A DNA stretch of 64,000 bases, taken from contig JAFEFL010000043.1 of NCBI GenBank assembly GCA_018240595.1, forward strand, positions 100,577-164,576. Direction: 5' to 3'. Source of the stretch: Pseudomonadota bacterium. GTDB taxonomy: Bacteria; Pseudomonadota; Alphaproteobacteria; Rhizobiales; Xanthobacteraceae. Position 1 is the first letter of the stretch; every line of letters starts with the position of its first letter. Positions 54,797 through 63,241 of the stretch are shown here, in pieces. The notes under the pieces were generated by a model that made no database searches, was not told where the DNA came from, and worked only from the letters and a program-made list of their open reading frames with translations. The translations under genes and the position numbers were made by a program.

Positions 54797-55189
54797 CTAC
54801 TGCCAAAGACCGTAGGCGGCCCACTTCTCCTGAGGGATTTCGGCGCCGACCTTGTAGGTGAACGACAGAACGCTGAGGTGCTCGGCGTTCGTCTTGCAAG
54901 TGTAGCTCATCGCGTACCACTTGCCGCGGCTGCGGAAGGCGCCGCCTTTGGCCTCGATCATATCGCCGATGATCTTGACGTCGACGCGTGCGTTGGCGAC
55001 GGCGCGATCGGGCCGATACTGACGATTGTCCTTGCGGATGTGCGTCATCGCCGTGAAGTCGCAGAGCTGCGCCATGCGGTCGGTCGGCGTGAGCATCTTG
55101 AGCGTGCGCTCGAAGCGAGATTCGGCCGACGCAGATCCGACGATCACGAGCGACAGGAGTACAACGGCCGTCAGTTCCCGATTCCGCAT
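54797..55189 (-). CDS. DUF930 domain protein, secreted
   Basis: This 130-residue protein has a signal peptide ending GSASAE and the DUF930 pattern: LKMLTPTDRMAQLCDFTAMT, PDRAVANARVDVKIIGDMIE, GGAFRSRGKWYAMSYTCKTN and IPQEKWAAYGLW. Two Cys probably form one disulfide. It occurs mainly in rhizobia, with unknown function. The ATG at 55189 has AGGGCA upstream. The stop is three bases after the convergent DUF2188 stop. Confidence 0.87.
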   Translation of the reverse strand: MRNRELTAVVLLSLVIVGSASAESRFERTLKMLTPTDRMAQLCDFTAMTHIRKDNRQYRPDRAVANARVDVKIIGDMIEAKGGAFRSRGKWYAMSYTCKTNAEHLSVLSFTYKVGAEIPQEKWAAYGLWQ

Positions 55190-55358
55190 CGATCTGCCCT
55201 CAGCTCGTCGCGCCTGATGCGGATTTACCGGCCGCAGCCATGCATGGCAACCCTGCCGCCGGCGATATGCCTGCATGAACGTGTGCAAATTGTGCGGCAA
55301 AATTGCGCTTGAACGCGTTGCCGCGCAAAGGTCACGACGGCGCGATGCGCGCCATCGG

Positions 55359-55754
55359 TCAGACATATTTCGGATCGCGTTCGAGCAGTTCGATGGAAAT
55401 GCCTTGCGGTCCGCGGAGGAAGCAAATCTTGAGGCCGGGGCGCGCCACGTTCGGCTCCATGGTGAACTCCACGCCTTTGGCCTTGAGATCGGCGGCCACG
55501 GTGTCGATATCGCTGACCCTGAGGCCGAAATGGTCGAGGCCCTGATACGGCGTCACCGGCGCCGGGTTGACGCCGTCGCCGGGCTTGACGGGCGCGAGGA
55601 AGATGTTCGCCCCGCCAAGCTTGAGGTCGATGCGCGGTGCGCCTTGGTGGATCGAGCGGACGATCTCCGCGCCGAGAATTCGTTCGAACCATTGCGCGGT
55701 CGCTTCCGGATCCGGCGTACGCAAATGGATATGGTCCCAGGCAAAATCCGGCAC
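55359..55754 (-). CDS. VOC-superfamily (glyoxalase/dioxygenase fold) protein
   Basis: This 131-residue protein has two beta-alpha-beta-beta-beta modules. Metal-ligand candidates are His in WDHIHLRT, His in GLDHFGLRV and Glu in GISIELLER. These match the 2-His-1-Glu site of VOC enzymes such as glyoxalase I or dioxygenases. The start is a GTG at 55754 with GGGAGGGAG upstream. Activity unknown. Confidence 0.87.
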   Translation of the reverse strand: MPDFAWDHIHLRTPDPEATAQWFERILGAEIVRSIHQGAPRIDLKLGGANIFLAPVKPGDGVNPAPVTPYQGLDHFGLRVSDIDTVAADLKAKGVEFTMEPNVARPGLKICFLRGPQGISIELLERDPKYV

Positions 55755-55960
55755 GGCAGACTCCCTCCCTGACTTTCGCCGTCAATCTAGACCAGCGCCG
55801 GCGCGGGTGCCATGGGGACGGACTGCCGCCGTTCAGCCATGCGGACCCAGGCTAGGAGGCAGTTGCCGCCGCCCGATTTTTTCAGCAACATGCCACTCCT
55901 CAAGCGAATCATCGTCGCATCGACGCTTTCGTCCGCGAAAGAACCATCGGGATTCGGGCC

Positions 55961-56365
55961 ATGCGCCACACGCTCCCCACCCGCCGGCTGACAGGTCGGC
56001 CGATGAGAATGATGGCCACGGTGGTCTTGTCGCTCAGCGCCGGAGTTCTGGCCGCCTGCCAGACGGACGGCGGTCCGACCGACCCGTTCACCGAACTCGC
56101 CGCCTATCACGCCCGCAACCAGGCGCCCTCGCCCGCCGACAAAGCCGATGAGAAGCCGAAGTCGCGCGCCCAGGCCGCCATGGATTGCTGGGCGCTGGCG
56201 GAAAAGACGCGCGCGAGCGCGACCCTCGACGCCAAGGCCGATTTCGTTAATGCCTGCATCGACGGCAAGATGCCCCCGTCGGAGGCGCGAGGCACCGCTG
56301 CCGCGAAGCCGAAGCCGGCGGCCAAGCCGAAGCAGAACGCCGCCGCCAAACCGCCGGCGTCCTGA
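55961..56365 (+). CDS. Lipoprotein, hypothetical
   Basis: This 134-residue protein has a probable lipobox VLAACQT after a hydrophobic signal (VVLSLSAGVLAAC). The central part is charged with Cys in DCWALAEK and NACIDGK, and the C-terminus is a Lys/Pro/Ala-rich disordered tail. The ATG at 55961 is used; an ATG at 56003 would also give a complete lipoprotein signal. Unknown function. Confidence 0.65.
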   Translation: MRHTLPTRRLTGRPMRMMATVVLSLSAGVLAACQTDGGPTDPFTELAAYHARNQAPSPADKADEKPKSRAQAAMDCWALAEKTRASATLDAKADFVNACIDGKMPPSEARGTAAAKPKPAAKPKQNAAAKPPAS

Positions 56366-56519
56366 GTGGCGTTTGATCCGAGCGGCTTCGTTGCCATTTG
56401 AAGATTGGCCTCTTGCCGATCGGCTGCCGACGGATCACCATAAGCGTCTCGTTCAACTGCGCCCGATGTCGGCCGCATAGCCGCAGCCTCGCGCCGGGCG
56501 CCTACCCTGGGAGGCATTC

Positions 56520-56633
56520 ATGGCAAAAGGTCAGATGCGCGCGCCGAAGGAAAAGAAGAAGCCCAAGGCCGACAAGGACAAGCCCAAGCAGGTGTCCGCC
56601 TATAAGGCTTCACTCTCCGCCGCCAAGAAATAG
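56520..56633 (+). CDS. 37-residue Lys-rich protein
   Basis: ATG at 56520 has GGGAGG six bases upstream and opens a 37-codon frame MAKGQMRAPKEKKKPKADKD... ending SLSAAKK. The product is small, basic and disordered. Similar Lys-rich proteins are, to my memory, widespread in rhizobia. It may bind nucleic acid or ribosomes; function unknown. Confidence 0.72.
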   Translation: MAKGQMRAPKEKKKPKADKDKPKQVSAYKASLSAAKK

Positions 56634-56659
56634 CGCGCAACCGTTACGAGCACATTCCA

Positions 56660-57073
56660 TCACTGACCCGGGCGCGTTTTCGCGGCCGGGTGATCTTCCG
56701 AAATATTGGCGGCCTCGCGCGCCATCTCGAGACAGGTCAGCAACTCGACGTAGCTCGGCAAGCCGCCGAGCGTGGCCAGCCGCATGCATCGCTGGCGTTC
56801 GCTGATATTAAACCGGGCCCACTCATCGTTGAGTTTGGACCTGGCGTTCATTTCATCTTGCACACAATTATCGGCGCTGCGATCGGCGGGACGAAGATTG
56901 CCCCCTGCATTGTCGACATCGTTGGCGGCTTTGGTGGCCGAGTTGCAGCTCGGCTTCACATCGAATTGCGGCAAATCGTTTCGCGGCGAGCCATTCGCCG
57001 CCAGCGCGGGAGCCTTAATCGCCGCCACCGCAGCGAAGGCTGCGAGCGCGATCGTGATGACTGGAATACGCAT
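56660..57073 (-). CDS. Hypothetical secreted protein
   Basis: This 137-residue protein has a signal peptide ending APALA and a helical mature part with three Cys (KPSCNSAT, DNCVQDEM, QRCMRLA, and LTCLEMA as the fourth). It is Asn/Ala-rich with a charged C-terminus. The ATG at 57073 has AAGGA nine bases upstream. Family not recognised. Confidence 0.72.
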   Translation of the reverse strand: MRIPVITIALAAFAAVAAIKAPALAANGSPRNDLPQFDVKPSCNSATKAANDVDNAGGNLRPADRSADNCVQDEMNARSKLNDEWARFNISERQRCMRLATLGGLPSYVELLTCLEMAREAANISEDHPAAKTRPGQ

Positions 57074-57268
57074 CGCGAGATCCTTTCTTTCCGGCCCTGC
57101 CAAGCGAACGTGATCCGCCGGTTGCGGTTCCCTGACGGTGCAACGCGCCCAAATCATGCCGCCTCGCCGGCCGGTGTCCGTCACCACACGTTTGCCAAAG
57201 TTCCCTGATACGCGATTTGACGTCGGGGATGCCGCCTGTCGCTGCGGCTTGTTAGGGACTTTCTCGCG

Positions 57269-58297
57269 ATGCGTCTTTCAACGAGCCCGGTCGGCCCGAT
57301 GATTGTCGTTGCGATGTTCTGCGCCGTCATGGCCGCGCCCGCGTGGTCGGAGCCGAACAACGCCGCTACTGCCGCGGATGTCAGTGACGCCGCCGGCGTC
57401 GAGCGGAACGAAGGCTACGCGCCGGTTGCGCCGTCCGCCTGGTCTTTCCTCACGGAGCAAAATGCCGTCGCCGCGAGCGATCTGCCGCCACCCGAGGTGG
57501 CGGCGCCATCGCCACCAGCGGCGAGCCTCGATGGCGACGCGCCGGAGAAGCCGCTCAGCGACGAAGAGCGCCAGAAGCTCAATCAGGCTTTGGCCACGGA
57601 TTACTTCGATTTCGGCGACACGAAATCGGCGCCGCTTCGCAAGCGCCACGCCTCCGACGCTCCGGGCCTCAACGTGTCACGCAACGGCACCAACACCGTC
57701 GTCTTCGACAAGCCCATCGTCCCTTCCGCCGGGCAATGGAACGCCAAGCTGGGCGCCGACCTCGGCATGTCCGCCGATCAGGTGGCCAGCGCCAATGCCG
57801 ACAATCCGCTGCGGGTCCAGCAAAGCAACCGCAACAGCGACGCGGCCTGGGCGTCCTTCGGACTGTCGGCGGCCACGGTCGACGCGCGTGTCAATGCCGG
57901 CAACGATCAGGGCCTGGTCGCCACCACCTTCAAACACTCGGTGCCGATCGGCAGCGCGTTGTCGCTGACCTTGCAGAGCCGGACCTCCGTGACCGAAAGG
58001 TTCGGCCAGGGCACGACGTCGTTCGACATTCCGATGATGGCCTTGCCCGTGAACGATGCGGCGGCCGTCGGATCGCGCGTCTGGGGTCAGGAGAACAGCG
58101 CCAAGTTCAACATTCCAGCAACTGGAACCAGCTTCGCGGCAGGCGTCTCGGCCACCAGCGCCGATACTGTCTCGCACAACACATTGAGCGCGGAACAAAA
58201 GGTCTATGGGCCGCTGCAGGTTTCAACATCGATCACCGATGTCGGCCAGACCAGCGAGAACAAGTCCGTAAACGCACGCTTTAAGTTCAATTGGTAG
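57269..58297 (+). CDS. Secreted beta-structured protein, probable outer-membrane
   Basis: This 342-residue protein has a signal peptide ending APAWSE, a Pro/Ala-rich region to about residue 115, and a C-terminal domain of repeated amphipathic strands (WNAKLGADLG, VSATSADTVSHNTLSAEQKV) ending NARFKFNW. The aromatic terminus suggests insertion in the outer membrane. I do not know the family. No clear Shine-Dalgarno precedes the ATG, so the start is set by the signal peptide. Confidence 0.7.
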   Translation: MRLSTSPVGPMIVVAMFCAVMAAPAWSEPNNAATAADVSDAAGVERNEGYAPVAPSAWSFLTEQNAVAASDLPPPEVAAPSPPAASLDGDAPEKPLSDEERQKLNQALATDYFDFGDTKSAPLRKRHASDAPGLNVSRNGTNTVVFDKPIVPSAGQWNAKLGADLGMSADQVASANADNPLRVQQSNRNSDAAWASFGLSAATVDARVNAGNDQGLVATTFKHSVPIGSALSLTLQSRTSVTERFGQGTTSFDIPMMALPVNDAAAVGSRVWGQENSAKFNIPATGTSFAAGVSATSADTVSHNTLSAEQKVYGPLQVSTSITDVGQTSENKSVNARFKFNW

Positions 58298-58429
58298 GTT
58301 TTCGGACGTGTTTTGTTAAGCGGCCGCAATGCCGCCCCGTACTTGCCCCACCGTTGCCCCGTTCACATGCGGCAATTGCATCGCTGCAACCCCCTCAAGC
58401 GCAACGTTGCGCGTGTACAGGAGTCGATC

Positions 58430-58897
58430 ATGACGGTTATCAGACCCGACCGTGCCGGTGCGGACAAACAGCAGGCCGAGAGATCCGGTCCCGAGCGCTT
58501 TGCTCCTCCGCGCGCGCCGGAACGCCTCGGTGAAATCGATCAGGCCGCCGCCAATGCCTTCGAAGGTGAAATTCGCGAATTCGTTCGCCGCGACGTGGCA
58601 CGCCGTCCGAAGGCCGACGGCGATGTGCTGAACGACGCCGCCGTGGCGGATAATCTCAGCGCCCTCATCCGCCGCGTGTCGAGCCAATCGATGGACGAGA
58701 TCGATCGCGTCATCCTTGAACTGCAGAGCGTGCGCGACATGCTGCGTCAGGAAGGCGACCGCGTCACGCGCGAGGTCGCCGGATACGCCAGCCTGAGCCA
58801 TGCAGCGATGACCGCCATGTCGGTGATCGGCGACAGCCTCAAGCAGTGGAAAGGCGAACCGTCGCGTCCGCCGGGACCGCCGCGGACGGCCGGCTGA
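58430..58897 (+). CDS. Hypothetical cytoplasmic protein
   Basis: This 155-residue protein has a helical, acidic middle (PERLGEIDQAAANAFEGEIR, AVADNLSALIRRVSSQSMDE, VILELQSVRDMLRQEGDRV) and a Pro-rich basic C-terminus. It is probably a coiled-coil protein. The ATG at 58430 has AGGAG upstream. No family recognised. Confidence 0.7.
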   Translation: MTVIRPDRAGADKQQAERSGPERFAPPRAPERLGEIDQAAANAFEGEIREFVRRDVARRPKADGDVLNDAAVADNLSALIRRVSSQSMDEIDRVILELQSVRDMLRQEGDRVTREVAGYASLSHAAMTAMSVIGDSLKQWKGEPSRPPGPPRTAG

Positions 58898-59099
58898 GCG
58901 TCCGATCTTACCGCAATCTCAGGGCCTGCCTCGCGCCACCATCGCTTCCGGCAATGGTGGCGCTGCCCGTTTTACCGCTCATTGGTTGTGGATTCAGGCC
59001 GGAAACGACCGAATGGCGCACGCGCCGCCGAATGCTGCGTTATTGTGCAGGGGTTCAGAACTGGCTGATTCGTCACCAGCGGCTGTAACCTTGGTGATT

Positions 59100-59196
59100 T
59101 CGCTGGCGGCAGTCCTGCCGCGCGAATGCGGAGGACGGGGTCCGTTTTGGACACTCCTCCCAACAACTGGCCCCGCCACTCGCGGGGTCTCTTTTT
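59100..59196 (+). ncRNA. Candidate small RNA with anti-Shine-Dalgarno motif and intrinsic terminator
   Basis: The gap 58898-59246 holds no gene but ends in two stacked hairpins. The first (59130-59160) pairs GGAGGA with TCCTCC and an inner GTCC with GGAC; the TCCTCCC stretch could pair with ribosome-binding sites of target mRNAs. The second is CCCCGC-CACTC-GCGGGG followed by TCTCTTTTT, an intrinsic terminator. The 5' end is uncertain (set arbitrarily at 59100) because no promoter is clear. Structures of this kind occur in rhizobial trans-acting sRNAs. Confidence 0.5.
59171..59196 (+). terminator. Intrinsic terminator of the candidate sRNA
   Basis: A six-base CCCCGC/GCGGGG stem with a five-base loop is followed by TCTCTTTTT. 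It is the only strong terminator in the region and lies 274 bases past the stop of the gene ending at 58897. Confidence 0.75.
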
Positions 59197-59246
59197 AGCC
59201 GAAGCGAGATACTGGCGCCTTGGCGATCCCAGGCGCGGGAACGCCG

Positions 59247-59417
59247 TCAGTTGGCGTTCTGGTGCCCGTCCAGCGAGACGCCCATCGTCATCGGGTCGTC
59301 GAGGATGAGCCGCCCGTTCAGGTGGTCGGCCACGACGACCGCCCCGGTCATCATCACCAGCAAGGTCGTCGCCAGAAACAGCAGGCCGATTTTCGAGAGT
59401 GCATTCCGATCGGCCAC
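59247..59417 (-). CDS. 56-residue single-helix membrane protein
   Basis: A GTG at 59417 with AGGAG eight bases upstream opens a 56-codon frame: MADRNALSKIGLLFLATTLL continues with VMMTGAVVVADHLNGRLILD. It has one transmembrane helix (about 10-30) and an acidic periplasmic tail. It is too short to be found by default gene finders. Function unknown. Confidence 0.65.
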   Translation of the reverse strand: MADRNALSKIGLLFLATTLLVMMTGAVVVADHLNGRLILDDPMTMGVSLDGHQNAN

Positions 59418-59557
59418 AGCCGCTTCTCCTAAGGGTTATGCCGCTATCAATCGCGGGCGCGAGTTATCGCGGGGTAAACGCGGCCAAAGAATGGCGGTTC
59501 CATGTCGCGGTTAAAGGCGGCGGGAAAAAGCCGGGGGTGTTGCGACGGGGTTACCCA

Positions 59558-59830
59558 TCAGTTCGCGGCGGCGGCCTTGCCGGGCTTTTTGGCCTTGCGC
59601 GGGAGGGGATAGTCGCTGCTGTCGTAGAGCTGGCGGATGCCGTTGCCGTCGAAACGCCTTTCCTCGACCTCGAGGTAGGCGCCGAGCAGGAGTTCGGGCG
59701 GCAGTTCTTCGATGGCGAAACGGATGGCTTCGGCGGCGGTCGGGAAGCGCTTGTAACCGATCGGTCGGCGGGATTTGCGGCTACGGCTGGGAAATAATTC
59801 TGATGGCGCCCGATAATTGATCATCGACAT
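59558..59830 (-). CDS. Conserved hypothetical protein
   Basis: This 90-residue cytoplasmic protein reads [20 protein letters not shown] and then [31 protein letters not shown], with a basic tail ([15 protein letters not shown]). The [10 protein letters not shown]...GAYLEV core is shared by unnamed rhizobial proteins. The ATG at 59830 has AGGGAG nine bases upstream. Confidence 0.78.
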   Translation of the reverse strand: MSMINYRAPSELFPSRSRKSRRPIGYKRFPTAAEAIRFAIEELPPELLLGAYLEVEERRFDGNGIRQLYDSSDYPLPRKAKKPGKAAAAN

Positions 59831-59911
59831 GCGACAAACTCCCTGCCCGCTACTATGGCTCCGGGAGCATCGAAAATCCAGCGCTCGGGCGCGCCACCCA
59901 TGGTGGTAGCA

Positions 59912-59941
59912 CAAGAGGCCCAGCCTTCGCCGGGCCTCTTG
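59912..59941 (-). terminator. Terminator-like hairpin
   Basis: CAAGAGGCCC and GGGCCTCTTG form a perfect ten-base stem around a ten-base loop. It lies 17 bases past the stop of the DUF1236 gene in its direction of transcription and 82 bases upstream of the next start. Confidence 0.75.
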
Positions 59942-59958
59942 CAGGAGGTCAACAAAGG

Positions 59959-60363
59959 TTAGTTGGCCAACTCGGCAACCACCTCGCTGGTCGCCGGATC
60001 AACCAGCAGAACGCGGTTGTTCACGACCATGTACTTGTAACTGCGGACCGCCGGGACCTCGGCGACCACATCCTGCGGCACCGCATATAGCTGCGTCGCC
60101 TCGGGCACGCGCGTACCCACGCGATACTCGACGGTCGGCTGCGCCGGCACCGCGCGCTCGCGGATGATGGTGCGGTACACCGTCTGCCGCTGCACCGGGG
60201 TCAGTTCGACCCGCGCCGGCGCGGCGACAACCGCCGTTCCAGTCGTCGCTTGCGGCTGGGTCGTGATGATCGTGGTCTGCGCCGAGGCCGCGAGGCCGCC
60301 CGCGAGCAAAAGCGCAGTCGCCGCAGCCGCCGTACGGCCACGCAGCAACATCGAACGCGTCAT
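59959..60363 (-). CDS. DUF1236 domain secreted protein
   Basis: This 134-residue protein has a signal peptide ending ASAQ, a Thr/Ala-rich linker ([13 protein letters not shown]), and the DUF1236 pattern [40 protein letters not shown] and [23 protein letters not shown]1236 proteins are common in rhizobia and of unknown function. The ATG at 60363 is chosen because AAGGAG lies eight bases upstream; the ATG at 60369 is too close to it. Confidence 0.9.
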   Translation of the reverse strand: MTRSMLLRGRTAAAATALLLAGGLAASAQTTIITTQPQATTGTAVVAAPARVELTPVQRQTVYRTIIRERAVPAQPTVEYRVGTRVPEATQLYAVPQDVVAEVPAVRSYKYMVVNNRVLLVDPATSEVVAELAN

Positions 60364-60635
60364 TATCATTCTCCTTGGTCAGGTCAGAAAACGCTGTGAC
60401 CAAGAACGCTTTGCCCTCGAAAAGCGTTCCGCCCGCCAGGGCGACGGAACAGTGTCCTTTCTTCACGTTTCATCTCGGATTTCGGCAGCCGCGCGAAAAT
60501 TATTTATTCGCGAAACCGCGAGTCATTTGAATCACTTGATCGGCAGACGCGCTTGCACCGCCGCCGGGGGCAGGTGCGAAGCGAACGGCGCTGCGTTACC
60601 AAATTGAAACACTTTGATTCGCGGGACTGCATGCA

Positions 60636-61019
60636 ATGATCGTCGAATCCCTGGTGGGTTTGTCGCTTGTGTTGAATGTCTCGCTCGAAAGCCGCACCGC
60701 CCTCACAGCGGCGGCGCCTGTCATTCCCGAATTATCGATCCGGCAAAAGGAAGCGGCGCTGCTGCCGCTGGTCAACCGCGCAACTGATTGCATTGTGCGC
60801 CAGGTGTTCGCCGACCCGCGGTACAGGCACGTCCGGCCGGCCGAGATCAACGATCTGATCATCGATTCAATTCCGGCCTGCGAAAAGCCTGTGCGCGCGA
60901 TGATCGAGGCTCACGACCGGCTGTACGGCTCGGGCTCGGGCGAGGCGTTTCTGCTCGGCCCCTATCTCGACGTTCTGCCGTCGGCGATCGTTCGGCAGGC
61001 CGGGGTCAAGACGCCTTAG
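60636..61019 (+). CDS. Hypothetical secreted protein
   Basis: This 127-residue protein has a hydrophobic N-terminus (VESLVGLSLVLNVSLESRTAL) that may be a signal peptide. The rest is helical, with Cys in TDCIVRQ and PACEKPVRAMI. The last 14 bases overlap the convergent MaoC gene. Family not known. Confidence 0.68.
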   Translation: MIVESLVGLSLVLNVSLESRTALTAAAPVIPELSIRQKEAALLPLVNRATDCIVRQVFADPRYRHVRPAEINDLIIDSIPACEKPVRAMIEAHDRLYGSGSGEAFLLGPYLDVLPSAIVRQAGVKTP

Positions 61020-61497
61020 CCGGCGGCAAGCGCCGCTCGACGAAGGTCGTGCTCTCGAACGAGATCACCGTGGCGCCGTCCTGATTGACGCCAGTGGTCA
61101 GGGTCGTCATCAGCCCGAAGCGCGGCTTGCTGCCCGAGACGCGCAGCGCAGTGATCTCGGTCCTGTAGTCAATGGTCTCGCCGGCATAGACTGGCCGCAG
61201 CCACTTCAGATTGCGCAGACCGAGGGCAGGTCCGGACGCCGCGACGGCTTCCCCCCGCGCGCGGGCCGCCTCTTCCGCGGCGCGCCGGGCATCGACCAGA
61301 AGCCGCATCCACGCCGCCGCCGTGTGCCAGCCGGACGCGCATAGCGCGCCGAAATGCGAGCGTGCGGCCTCTTCCTCGTCCATGTGAAAGCGCTGCGGAT
61401 CGAAGCGCCGCGCGAACGCCTTGATGCTCTCCGGCGTGAAGGTATGGCGGCCGGTCATGACGACGTCGCCGACGAGCAATTCCTCGAAGAAGCTCAC
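61006..61497 (-). CDS. MaoC-like hot-dog dehydratase, copy A
   Basis: This 163-residue protein has the MaoC/hot-dog pattern: HTFTPESIKAFARRFDPQRF HMDEEEA gives the R-specific hydratase Asp/His site, ALCASGWHTAAAWMRLLVDA, and LRNLKWLRPVYAGETIDYRT. It overlaps the upstream paralogue by four bases (GTGA). Both may form a heterodimeric (R)-enoyl-CoA hydratase-like enzyme. The start is a GTG. Confidence 0.87.
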   Translation of the reverse strand: MSFFEELLVGDVVMTGRHTFTPESIKAFARRFDPQRFHMDEEEAARSHFGALCASGWHTAAAWMRLLVDARRAAEEAARARGEAVAASGPALGLRNLKWLRPVYAGETIDYRTEITALRVSGSKPRFGLMTTLTTGVNQDGATVISFESTTFVERRLPPAKAS

Positions 61498-61958
61498 GGC
61501 GCGGCCCCCGGACTGCGGCGACCCATCATCAAGGTGCTGATCATCGTCGTGACCGGCGCATCGGTGTCGTCGATCATCTCGAACGTCATCTTGATGAAGC
61601 CGGTGTCGGGACGGCTCTTCGAGGCGCGGGTTTCCAGAACGGTGGAGCGGATCCGCACATTGATGCCCGGGCGCAGCGGCTTGAGCCAGCGCACCTCGTC
61701 CATACCGGGACTGCCCATCGACGCCGAATTCAAGATGAAACCGTCGGCGATCATGCGCATCAACAGCGAACAGGAATGCCAGCCGGAGCCGGCCAGCCCG
61801 CCCATCAGCGAGGCGGCGCCGGCGGCCTCGTCGAGATGCATCGGCTGCGGATCGAATTCGGCGGCGAAGGCGATGATTTCCTCGCGCGTCACATGACGCG
61901 GCCCGTAGATCGCGACGTCGCCCGGCCTGAAGTCTTCCCAGTGCAGTTTGTCGGTCAT
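61494..61958 (-). CDS. MaoC-like hot-dog dehydratase, copy B
   Basis: This 154-residue protein has the same fold: HVTREEIIAFAAEFDPQPMH LDEAAG, GLAGSGWHSCSLLMRMIADG and DEVRWLKPLRPGINVRIRST. It is the upstream gene of the pair and has the same Asp-Pro-Gln-x-x-His-x-Asp core as copy A, so both could be catalytic. The ATG at 61958 has no strong Shine-Dalgarno. Substrate unknown; fatty-acid or polyketide side-chain metabolism is possible. Confidence 0.87.
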   Translation of the reverse strand: MTDKLHWEDFRPGDVAIYGPRHVTREEIIAFAAEFDPQPMHLDEAAGAASLMGGLAGSGWHSCSLLMRMIADGFILNSASMGSPGMDEVRWLKPLRPGINVRIRSTVLETRASKSRPDTGFIKMTFEMIDDTDAPVTTMISTLMMGRRSPGAAP

Positions 61959-62001
61959 GGGCTCAATGTAGCCGTCAGGGCGAAGCTTGTCTCATGAGTT
62001 A

Positions 62002-62106
62002 GTCATTCCGGGGCATGCGCGTAGCGCATGAACCCGGAATCCAGTTTCCTATGCGCGCTTATCTGGATTCCGGTTTCGCTCGCTGAAGCGAGCGCCCCGG
62101 AATGAC
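62002..62106. repeat. Compound intergenic palindrome (GTCATTCC family)
   Basis: GTCATTCCGGGGC and GCCCCGGAATGAC are outer arms, CCGGAATCCAG / CTGGATTCCGG an inner inverted repeat and TTCGCTCGCTGAAGCGAG another hairpin. The 105-base unit lies between MaoC copy B and the ychF stop. A shorter relative is at 26673. Confidence 0.85.
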
Positions 62107-62109
62107 GCG

Positions 62110-63207
62110 TTAGTTGGCAAACCTGAAGTGCATTACGTCGCCGTCGGCGACGACGTATTCCTTGCCCTCGAGCCGCATCTTGCCAGCCTCGCGCGCGCCG
62201 GCTTCGCCGTTGCCGGCGATGTAGTCGTCATAGGCGATGGTTTCGGCGCGGATGAAGCCCTTTTCGAAATCGGTATGGATGACGCCCGCCGCCGCCGGCG
62301 CCTTGGTGCCTTGGGTGATGGTCCAGGCGCGCGTCTCCTTCGGACCGACGGTGAAATAGGTGACGAGATGCAGGAGCCGGTAGCCGGCCTGCACCAGGCG
62401 GTCGAGACCGGTCTCCTTCAGCCCGACGGCTTCGAGATAATCGGCGCGCTCGCTTTCAGGCAACGTCGCGATCTCGGATTCGATCTTGGCCGAGATCACC
62501 ACCGCGACGGCGCCCTCTTCCTTGGCGCGGGCTTCGACCCGCTTGGAGAATTCGTTGCCGCTGGCGGCATGGCCTTCATCGACGTTGCAGGCGTACAGCA
62601 CCGGCGCCGAGGTCAGCAGGCCGAGCGAGTGAAACAGCTTTTCCTCTTCCGGCTTGCGCTCGACAACGCGCGCCGGCTTGCCGTCGCGCAGCGGCACGAG
62701 GCAACGCTTGACGAGATCGAGTGTCTCCTTGGCTTCCTTGTCGTTGCCCTTGGCCTTCTTCTCCAGCGCATCGACGCGCTTCTCGAGACTTTCGAGATCG
62801 GCCAGCATCAGCTCGGTCTCGATGATGTCGATGTCGGCGATGGGATCGATCTTGCCTTCGACGTGGGTGATATCGTCATCCTCGAAGCAGCGCACGACAT
62901 GAACGATGGCATCGACCTCGCGGATATTGGCGAGGAACTGGTTGCCGAGGCCTTCGCCCTTCGAGGCGCCGCGCACCAGGCCGGCGATGTCGACGAAGGT
63001 GATGCGCGTCGGAATGATCTGCTGCGACTTGGCGATGGCCGACAGCTTATCGAGCCGCGCGTCCGGCACGGCGATCTCGCCGACATTCGGCTCGATGGTG
63101 CAGAATGGATAATTGGCGGCCTGCGCCGCCGCGGTCTGCGTCAGCGCGTTGAACAAGGTCGATTTGCCCACATTGGGCAGACCGACGATACCGCATTTGA
63201 AACCCAT
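62110..63207 (-). CDS. ychF: Redox-regulated ATPase YchF (OLA1 family)
   Basis: The 365-residue P-loop protein has GLPNVGKSTLFNALTQ (Walker A/G1), DIAGLVRGASKGEGLGNQFL (G3 region), and CNVDE in place of NKxD, which switches the family to ATP. The C-terminal TGS domain is present (RAETIAYDDYIAGNGEAGAR). YchF binds the ribosome and acts in stress responses. It is on the same strand as pth, 34 bases apart, in the conserved rplY-pth-ychF order. Confidence 0.96.
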   Translation of the reverse strand: MGFKCGIVGLPNVGKSTLFNALTQTAAAQAANYPFCTIEPNVGEIAVPDARLDKLSAIAKSQQIIPTRITFVDIAGLVRGASKGEGLGNQFLANIREVDAIVHVVRCFEDDDITHVEGKIDPIADIDIIETELMLADLESLEKRVDALEKKAKGNDKEAKETLDLVKRCLVPLRDGKPARVVERKPEEEKLFHSLGLLTSAPVLYACNVDEGHAASGNEFSKRVEARAKEEGAVAVVISAKIESEIATLPESERADYLEAVGLKETGLDRLVQAGYRLLHLVTYFTVGPKETRAWTITQGTKAPAAAGVIHTDFEKGFIRAETIAYDDYIAGNGEAGAREAGKMRLEGKEYVVADGDVMHFRFAN

Positions 63208-63241
63208 GAGATTTGATCCGTACCGTTATCCGTTGGAAGCG

